Source: Patella vulgata (taxonomy: Eukaryota; Mollusca; Gastropoda; Patellidae). From it: a stretch of DNA of 64,000 nucleotides. The notes under the pieces were generated by a model that made no database searches, was not told the origin of the DNA, and was given only the letters and a program-made list of their open reading frames with translations. A program made the translations under genes and the position numbers. The stretch covers positions 54,932,546-54,996,545 of the forward strand of contig NC_065884.2 of NCBI RefSeq assembly GCF_932274485.2, in the 5' to 3' direction. Below are positions 56,494 through 64,000 of the stretch, piece by piece (position 1 is the stretch's first letter; each line of letters opens with the position of its first letter).

Positions 56494-56878
56494 GAACTTA
56501 ACTAACGAAGTAATACGTGTCACAATAACACGATATAAAATGCAATTATTATCATGTCCCACTGGTTCGCTTATCGCAACTAAACGACTAGCGACCTATC
56601 ATTTTGGCTTGCTGTCGTACTGGCGACTTTTCGAGTTTTGCCTCGAAAGTGCTTGTAGTCTCAATTTGTCAGGTCGCATTTGAATACGTGCAATCAGGGC
56701 TCACACTGGCTTTCATTTTATTATTCGCCAAAATGGATAATAATTTTTATTTAAAAAAATTATTCATATTTTTTCTCCGCAAAAAACTGGAATATTTTAT
56801 CTGCCAAAAATGTCTGATAAAATAAAAAAACTTACAACAATTTCATTTATTATGTAGGCCTATTATAAAAACATTTAT
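56494..56878. other. Unassigned sequence
   Basis: No gene or repeat recognised. Confidence 0.4.
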
Positions 56879-56954
56879 CCCGTGCCGGTATATATACAAT
56901 ATACGACTTATACAATCCCGTGCCGGTATATATACAATATACGACTTATACAAT
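56879..56954. repeat. Perfect 38-bp tandem duplicate
   Basis: 56879-56916 and 56917-56954 are identical (CCCGTGCCGGTATATATACA and following). Confidence 0.95.
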
Positions 56955-56964
56955 CCGTTTTACA

Positions 56965-57072
56965 TGGGGGTTAGTGGTTTAACACGTGCGCGTGAAATCA
57001 CAAGATTTTTCATTGATTCAAGTGGCGTATTTTCGATTCCCCCTCTCTCTCTCTCTCTTTCTCTCTCTCTCC
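56965..57072 (+). mobile_element. SINE-B internal-deletion derivative
   Basis: The tRNA-like head (GGGGGTTAGTGGTTTAACAC, A box; TTTTCGATTCCCC, B box) is joined directly to the (CT)n tail at 57041. The whole body of about 180 bp is missing. Confidence 0.75.
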
Positions 57073-57921
57073 ACATAATACATTAGCACAGTTTTGAGGT
57101 GATCCACTAAGATCAAGATTTATTTTTGGCGTCTTTAGTTATTTCCACATCTACTGATCAATATATATGCCAGTTTCATCCAAGGATTTCCCTTTTTCCC
57201 GTTGTCTTTAAATTTATGTTTTGCATGTATAATAGGCCGATTCTTAATTGCAGGTACCGTAATGATCTAGAATCTAAATCCTGATAGAAATATCAATTTT
57301 ATTTGTAAGACATGCCTAGAATCACACTCTTCGTTCACTTCAGAGCATTTTGGCGGCGGTAATGAAACGTCGCTATTCGACTCGTTCTTACGTTTCCTAC
57401 CCATGGTGATAATATAATTTGAAATAAAATAACAATATCCAATGGGGAAAACCTGTATATTCTCTATGCCGTATGAAGCCATGTCAAAGGCGGAAAGACG
57501 GTACACAAGCCAAAAAGAAAGTCGAAAATAAGAAATTAGGAAAAAACGAGGGGCGCTATTATCGCAGTGTTTTACTTCTTAATTTCCTATATTCGAGACG
57601 GTTTTGGCTTGTATAGGTGCTGTCGCCTCACATTTTGTTGTAACTTCTACTTTTCGACTTTTCGACTTTCGTGTTTAGAAAGGGCGAAAAGTAGAAATTA
57701 CGAATGGTAGTTATAGGCTTCCATAGGTTTTTCTTACATAAATGTACAAACGGATGTAATAACTTTAGTGCGTAAGACCGATGATTAGTATAACAGAACT
57801 TGATGTATTTTACCCGAGAGGTAAAGTTTCAAGTCGTTGTTTACAGGGGGGGGGGGGGGCATGCTGATCTTTGTATGCTGTGACTTGCTGTTCACACGTT
57901 TTGTTTGGAAATGAAAATAGA
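57073..57921. other. Mostly unassigned; small ORF and hairpin
   Basis: A minus-strand ATG at 57404 in the context CACCATGGG opens a 45-codon frame (MGRKRKNESNSDVSLPPPKC and onward, stop near 57267), with a strong donor-like C/GTAAGA 13 nt after the ATG. It could be a first exon, but there is no support beyond that. Arms at 57640-57656 and 57685-57701 (GTAAYTTCTACTTTTCG) form a 17-bp hairpin. A G-run lies at about 57846-57859. Confidence 0.35.
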
Positions 57922-58247
57922 AAAATGAAATGGGATTTAACGTCCCACTTTTCTGTTCCGACTGGGCTAAATTTTGTCCGAATAGAGGCGCAACTACCTA
58001 CTCTTATATCGAATTCCAACTCCCAAGGAATTTTTTACGTACGTGCACGCCAATGTGTACACGGGACCTCGGTTTTTCGTTCCATTCGGACGACTATAAG
58101 TTGTCCTTTGTTAGGCCCTCAGTCCTGCACCACTGGCCAGGAGGAACCACGCCGGAAATCCGGTGGACTTTCTAGGCCAATGCAGGGATCGAATACGTGA
58201 CCTCCAGTTAGCGAGCCAGCGTCTCACACCCTGAACCACCGTGGATT
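57922..58247 (-). mobile_element. SINE-A, nearly full length
   Basis: The minus strand has head CCACGGTGGTTCAGGGTGTG, a B box in CGTATTCGATCCCTG, the body, and GTGGGACGTTAAATCCCATT plus TTCATTT at the 3' end. A short part (CTTCATTAGCCC region) is lost. Confidence 0.88.
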
Positions 58248-58264
58248 CCAAATTAGCCTACCAA

Positions 58265-58412
58265 GTTGTTGTGTATGTAGGGGACCTAGTGCACTGCTTT
58301 GCGCGGAAGCTTATAGCGCTGTATAAGGCGGTATAATACTATAATACAAACCACGGTGTAATTATCACTTTGATCTCAATGATAGTAATGGATATTAACC
58401 GCTTGTGACATC
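58265..58412. repeat. Old dispersed repeat, second copy
   Basis: Matches 2470-2597 in the same position next to a minus-strand SINE-B: GTGCACTG-TTTGC, AATACAAACCA-GGTGT, and TTAACC-CTTGTGACATCATC. Confidence 0.6.
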
Positions 58413-58732
58413 ATCAGAGAGAGAGAGAGAGAGAGAGACAGAGGGAGTGGGGGGGGGTAACGTCCACTCGGCACAAACTAGGTCATTTCGAGACTAACAT
58501 AAAGTTCAACTTTATTTCAATAACTCGCTTGCGCGTAGGGATCTTTAGCAGTGAGTGGGGGGTGAGGACAGGGGGTCACGGAGAAAAGCCACCACAAGGT
58601 TGGGCAGGCGACCCTAACCCTTGTCACGTACGACCTGGAAATCGAAACCGCGCCAGTGGACACAATGCCAGACCGTATGATACAACACTCACGCGTTAAC
58701 CATTTGGTCACCCCCCCCCCCCCCCCGACCCC
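58413..58732 (-). mobile_element. SINE-B, full length
   Basis: The (GA)n at 58416-58440 is the CT tail. The body and head are complete (AAATGGTTAACGCGTGAGTG, A box) and a C-run of 15-16 at 58712-58727 is the G-run of the head. GACATCATCAGAG at about 58407 and 58735 is probably a 13-bp target duplication. Confidence 0.9.
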
Positions 58733-58916
58733 TCAGACATCATCAGAGTCAATATTATGTAAAAGAATATCAATAACTTACAATTAATCTATTTATTAGA
58801 CTGAACAAAAGAGTTTATTGTGAAATTTGGGCATTGATAATTGTTGTTCCTTGGTCAGACAGTATACTGTGTTTCAGCTGGAAACTGGTTTTATTCTCAT
58901 CAGACTCCGTCGACTG

Positions 58917-59232
58917 CCGGGGGTTTACGGTGCATTGGCCTAGAAAGTTCATCCCGATTTTCCGGCGTGGTTCCCCCTTGTGAGTGATGCAGGACGGAGG
59001 ATCTGACAAGGACAGTTGTCTAGTAGTTCGGAAGGGACAAAAACCGAGGTCCCGTGTACACATTGGCGTGCACGTAAAAGATCCCTTGGTAGTTCGAATT
59101 CGATATAAGAGTAGGCCGTAGTGCTGCCTCCGGGCAAAATTTCCCTCATAGCACACTGTATGGCGTAGGTCCGTCTTCATTAGCCCGGTTCGGAGCAGAA
59201 CAGTAGAACGTTAAACCCCATTTCATTTCATT
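58917..59232 (+). mobile_element. SINE-A, 5'-truncated, with target duplication
   Basis: Recognisable from GCATTGGCCTAGAAAGTTCA to GTAGAACGTTAAACCCC and (ATTTC)n. TCCGTCGACTG at 58906-58916 and 59233-59243 is an 11-bp target duplication. The tail and TSD are clean, so it is one of the younger copies. Confidence 0.93.
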
Positions 59233-59243
59233 TCCGTCGACTG

Positions 59244-59956
59244 GATGTTGAAGAATAAACAAAAAAGTTTATACTCAATGTGACGTGTGTTCGTAGTAAA
59301 CGGCACTCACGTGTATATTAACCTGGCAACTAGAGGACTAATCCGTCTGAAAGAAAAGCGTGTATTTTGCTGTTAATTGCCCTTCGTTTGTGTGCATGAT
59401 AAAGACCGCTCACCCCTCGGTTGCTTCGCCTCAACTTTATTTCGCGTAACATTCTCGTAGCGGTCTATACCTAGTACATAATATTATACTTAGATACCTG
59501 TACAAACTGATGTTAGTACACACGACCGGTAATGTAACTTAATGTATGTTTGACTCCCCCTTTCAAGTCGCTGTATAATGTAGAACCCCACCTGTGTATA
59601 GATAACGCATATAGATAATACACGTTTGACATGTCATTTATCTCTTCATACCTATACGGACATGTGTACCTAGATACATTACGTACAAACGTGTCAACTA
59701 TACAAAATTTAATATAAAGATTGGGTATCGGATTTTATTTTTCCTCTAAGGTATCCCCGTGCGGAACGACAGTAATGTTTCCGCCAACTCGACTATACTT
59801 AGGTGCGGATATAGCCGAAAGAAAGCTGCACTCATCGTACATTTTATTATGGTATCATTCATTAGTGTAATATATTTATTATTTAGTGTTGATCGGGGTG
59901 CGTGCGGGAAAATAATATTATTATTCATTGTTTATCTGAACATTCTTACTGTTCTT
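59244..59956. other. Unassigned sequence
   Basis: No gene or repeat recognised. Confidence 0.4.
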
Positions 59957-60085
59957 TTCAGATAGGCTAATGAAGACGGGCATAGACCATGCAGTGTGCT
60001 ATGAGGGGCATTTTGCCCGGACAGCGGGTCTACGGCCTACTCTTATGTCGAATTCAACGTCTTACTCGCTGGGCCACCTCGGCCT
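59957..60085 (-). mobile_element. SINE-A internal-deletion derivative
   Basis: On the minus strand the head (GGCCGAGGTGGCCCAGCGAG) is fused to the 3' third at GAATTCGACATAAGAGTAGG. The middle of about 180-200 bp, including the B box, is absent. Confidence 0.8.
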
Positions 60086-60546
60086 AATGATAACAAAAGC
60101 ATCTTTCTTCAAGTCACCCAGTTTAGGTCATTGTTTAATACAATGGACATATATTCACTGCATTAGTAGTAATCTCAGTGATGGACTGGTTTTATCGTTA
60201 AATTAGCTAATGAAAAATAGCATATTGCGTATTCTACACTATAGTATGCTTTTCAAAAAGTAGAATTTGAAAGAAATTCTGCAAAAAGTAAACCTAATGT
60301 TTTGAAAAACGCGATTTTGGATGATTTTAAACTACAGATTTCACCTTAAACTGCATTATGTAAAATTTAGATAAAGAGCTGGTCGTTCTTGCTTTAATAG
60401 TTTACAATCGATAATGAAAAATGAATATATTGGAAATTTTAGTGAAATTACTTTATTCTATTCGAAGCTACGGATATTTGAGTTTTTGACAAGAAATAGA
60501 CGCCATAGTCTCGGATGTCAAAGACTATTGTCAATCATTAAACATG
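60086..60546. other. Unassigned sequence
   Basis: No gene or repeat recognised. Confidence 0.4.
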
Positions 60547-60650
60547 GTGTAGAGAGAAGTGTGTGTGTGTGGGGGGGGGGGGTCTACTCTTTGTCATGCG
60601 CACGCCTGGGATCGAAACCGTACTGACTCAATGACAGAGCCACCTCTATT
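60547..60650 (-). mobile_element. SINE-B fragment
   Basis: AGAGAGAAG with (GT)n and a G-run (60562-60582) is followed by the head region in reverse complement (CTACTCTTTGTCATGCGCAC, then GGGATCGAAACCGTACTGAC, then CAATGACAGAGCC). The body is missing. Confidence 0.6.
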
Positions 60651-61910
60651 GTATTACCGTTAGTCTCTCGGGCTGACGCGGCTATTTCAGAATACACGCT
60701 TTAATGAATGCACTGGGAAATTGGTTGTGTAATATATGTACTGAACTCGACAGGCTATGGACGAACTAATCTGCTTATCGGTTACAAATAATAGTTGTCT
60801 GTTTATCTTAAAAACACAACGATCAAAAGACATGCATTTACATCTACTTGGCCTCTATATCTTTATTTTTCTAGCAATTTGCTTTATCATGGGCGTGTGA
60901 AGTGCAGTTGCCAGCTATCTTATTTCTTAGTTTAATGCTACATCATTATGAATATGGATACATTTTTAGAAACTAATCATTGTCACTAATATGTGGGGAT
61001 ACCATGATGCAATCGCCCGGTTTTGTTTGCCTACTATATGTCATTCTTTGACAACTATAAGCCCCGAAACCCAGATTTTTATCTTTTGTCCGAACCGTGT
61101 TCAGAGCTTTTTGGGACACTCACTCTGTTAACCGGACGCGCAGTTCCATGTGTGTTTAAATTAATATATTGTTCGGTATTTGATAGTTTCTGGGATAATT
61201 CCTGTGTGTATATATAGCTGTCGATTCTCCATCCGACAAAAGTCAACAATATTTCACAGAGTAATGAAGTACAGACGAACCGGTTGACATTAATGCGTAT
61301 AGATATATAGGTTAAGACTAATGCCATTCATACTGGAACACAAAATCTTTGGTTATGCTCTTTTCAAATTTCGTGAAAACACACAAAGTTCAGATTTAGG
61401 GCATTGGTGGCTTCAGAGGGGCGTAATCAATGCATGACATACCTAAACCATTTGTCTTCTTTTGAAGTTGTTATAAACATTTTGTAACCCTCAACTTTGT
61501 CCCCATAATTTATTATATAATTTTCCCAAAGATCCTCCCCCTAACCGCCAACTTTTCGAAAAGCCAAGAACAACCATATTAAGTATTAAATTTTAGGAAA
61601 TCAAATACCAACTGTTTTAACCGAAATGTGTTTTAACTGAGGACGGGCATACTCTGTTTTTTTTTTTAAAAATAACCGCCATCTAAAATTAAAAAAAAAC
61701 CCAAAAAAACCACCACACCACCCAATGGATTCTGAATCTGGATAGAATCTAGATTCAACTTCACAGCAATCAAACACGCATTTTAAAGGGGACAGTTTGA
61801 CTGGATAATCTTCTCGTTTTAGAGGTGCAAATACTCGGAGATTTTCCACTTGTACTAATCATGAGGATCATCTTACATATGCATGCCTTTTAATGTTATA
61901 ACAATATGTA
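60651..61910. other. Unassigned sequence
   Basis: About 1.26 kb with no recognised gene or repeat. Confidence 0.45.
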
Positions 61911-62750
61911 TGGTATTCTATTTCTGCCACTTCCCGTATCGCGCGTCGCCCTTGAAAAAAGCGACGTGCTACGCAAAATTCGCGTCTCGCGTCGCCATTT
62001 TCAGTATTAAGCTATAGAGAAAGAAAGTATCGTGTTCTATTTCGGCCACTTCCTAAGCCGCGCGTCGCCTTTTAAAAAAAGCGACGCACGACACGCGTCG
62101 CTTTTTTTAATGTTAAGCTAACATGTTTAACACGACGTCGTCCTTTGCATCGTGCGTCGTGCGTCGTGCGTCACGCGTCGCTTTTCAAAATTATTTATAA
62201 ATTGACTTCCCTAAGGCGACTTCGTTATTAAATGTAAATACAATAATTTTTAAAAATGCGTCTGTATTTTTGTAATATTTTTTGTTTTGTTTACGTTACA
62301 AATTATTATTTGAAATGTATATCCTATTATAATGTTTTATCTGAGAAATTTATCTGAGATAACAAATCACCGCAGGCCTTCGCTTCGCCTAAACCTGTGT
62401 AAATCAGTTCATATTTCAGCAAATATAGAGGATAGAAATATGGGAACGAAAGTCAGCTACTAGCAGGGCCCTCACAATGTGGCACCCCAGAGCAAAGTTT
62501 CTGTGACACCTCCATCCCCCACCCCGCCCGCCATTGCATATGATTAAAGAAGTTTTAAATTACAACTTTTTTTATTTAATACCTTTATCACTTTGTCTAA
62601 ATAACTATTTATCAAATCAACTTATATGTTTATTTCCTCTTCATTTTCCCATTGAAAAAAGCGACGCGCCACGCGAATTTTGCGCCGCGCGTCGTATTTT
62701 TTTTAACGGCGACGCGCGACGACGTTTGAAGTGGCCGAAATAGAACACCA
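61911..62750. mobile_element. CpG-rich MITE with TA target duplication (840 bp)
   Basis: The left end TGGTATTCTATTTCTGCCAC and inverted right end TGGTGTTCTATTTCGGCCAC have TA on each side (61909-61910 and 62751-62752). Inverted similarity continues for about 100 bp with CGCGCGTCGC and GCGACGCGC-type words. An extra internal copy of the end (GTTCTATTTCGGCCACTTCC) lies at 62034-62053. The middle (62220-62630) is AT-rich. Non-coding. The TA duplication suggests mobilisation by a Tc1/mariner-type transposase. Confidence 0.82.
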
Positions 62751-62752
62751 TA

Positions 62753-64000
62753 AATATGTCTGTGTGAAGGATGTCACTTGTCTTAGACGAGTATACGTGA
62801 TCTTAAGTGGCCTACTATAGGTTTATCATATAAACAGTTGTAAACTTTGTACTTATCGTGCGTATATTTCCTATTTATTAAATTACCTATTGAAGTCCAG
62901 TGTTTCAGATTATCTGACAAAATCGGATCTTCACGCCAAGCTAGCAGAGGTAATTTAATTTAAGTTGTGTTTTTGTTCTGTGGAATTTGTGAGCGATGAA
63001 CATTGCCAACACTCTAGGAACAGACCAGATTGCCCGACATGACAATGTTTCGTAGACTTCGCCAAAACTACTTTGACAAAAAGCTCTAAATAAAATATGG
63101 CCTGGGAGCATTTAAACGAAATTACTCAAGGATCCATTAATTTCTTTTACTTTTCGAATAAATAGTTATTAATTGGCCCAACAAGCATAATAAAAACACC
63201 CTTAAAGCTCAGAAACTCTGCGTTTTTCTTTTTTCTTGTATTACATAATAATTTTGTGCGTCCCTGCAACAGTTGAATCGCAGGAATAAGACACATTGCA
63301 ATTAGCTAAAAATGCTCTGTTCAAAAGTCAGTCTGCAATGTGTTATATGTACTAAGGTGTCGTTCGGTTTTGCTAATGCTACTGCTACTTCTCGCATAAT
63401 GCAGTTCAACAATTTCGTTATGTGAACAGATGAACGAATGAGTACTATTCATGTTTTTTTTTATAACTTTTTGACTGTGAAACCGTCACCAGACCCAACC
63501 ATTGCGTAACACACCAAATATGCCTACGTTGTGAATCAGGTATTGACGTCGTGTCAGGGTAAGAGGGATAGGTAATAACAAGGACGAATAATAACCATTT
63601 TAATGTAACTAAGTAAATATCTAGTTAACAGATGCGAAAGACCTTTATTTGTCGGTATTCACACGCGTGGACCCATTTGAAGGTTTACGATATGTGAAGA
63701 TTTAGCGTGTCAACCAAGTAATTGGTAACCGACTTCCGTGAATATTTAAGACAATTATCTAACAGCTCCGACGCATTCCCGAGACAATCTTGCAATGTGA
63801 AGGTTCCATTAAAGAGAAACGGGATCATATAAGGTAAAAGTTTGAATAAGCTAGAAAATTAGAAAATTTGAATTTATGATATGAACCTAAAATAAAAACA
63901 TATTGAACATTTTATTTCAATATGGATTTTACTGGTGATAAATCGTGTATTTTTACAAATATATAAGATATACGTTTAAATATTTAGTTAATTTTTTTTT
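62753..64000. other. Unassigned sequence
   Basis: AT-rich DNA to the window end, with no gene or repeat recognised. Confidence 0.45.

Noticed and set aside
61023-61327. Overlapping open frames on both strands near 61.0-61.3 kb
   Set aside because: Short, no motif, no splice context and no repeat support. Likely chance.

Overview
The window looks like intergenic or intronic DNA from an AT-rich invertebrate nuclear genome, most likely a mollusc or another lophotrochozoan. This is an inference from the repeat types: tRNA-headed SINEs whose 3' parts end in ACGTTAAACCCC followed by (ATTTC)n or (CT)n, several DD34E Tc1/mariner-group transposons, a CR1/Jockey-type LINE and many small inverted-repeat elements. 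I found no complete host gene, no rRNA and no stand-alone tRNA gene. The only host-like coding signal is one weak candidate WD40 exon (49729-49934, +).

Two SINE families dominate. SINE-A (about 22 pieces) has a tRNA-like head with A and B boxes, a conserved body of about 300 bp and an (ATTTC)n tail. SINE-B (about 13 pieces) has a tRNA-like head often preceded by a run of G, a body of about 250 bp and a (CT)n tail. They are nested in each other and in other elements, so relative ages can be read. Three DD34E transposon families are present: X (4532-5939, 31150-32956, 52484-54110), Y (29106-30627) and Z (20721-22248, plus an end fragment at 7354-7745 and 12121-12512). X is decayed, Y carries a few breaks, and the Z copy at 20721 is nearly intact. 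Two 5'-truncated copies of one LINE family lie at 32957-35111 (+) and 54364-55740 (-); a 671-bp inverted-repeat element is inserted in the second.

Layout. 1-6851: SINEs, transposon X copy 1 and unassigned sequence. 6852-16385: two almost identical head-to-tail copies of a 4,767-bp unit, whose breakpoint lies inside a Harbinger-like MITE. 17578-22358: a compound region bounded by inverted repeats of about 90 bp, holding a 20-bp minisatellite, a 146-bp satellite element flanked by 31-bp direct repeats, an LTR-like fossil and transposon Z. 22797-31106: SINEs, two TIR elements, transposon Y inside a SINE-A, and a 149-bp near-perfect palindrome. 31150-35111: transposon X copy 2 holding a SINE-A and abutting the LINE. 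35112-46805: SINEs, a small fold-back element and a 2.66-kb TTAA-flanked element. 46836-57072: a dispersed repeat, SINEs, minisatellites, transposon X copy 3 and the second LINE. 57073-64000: SINEs and an 840-bp CpG-rich MITE with TA target duplications.

Nothing here is organised as a multi-gene system. What deserves attention is the repeat architecture: the recent tandem duplication, the compound inverted-repeat region, the palindrome and several apparently unnamed non-autonomous elements. All copy comparisons were made by eye.
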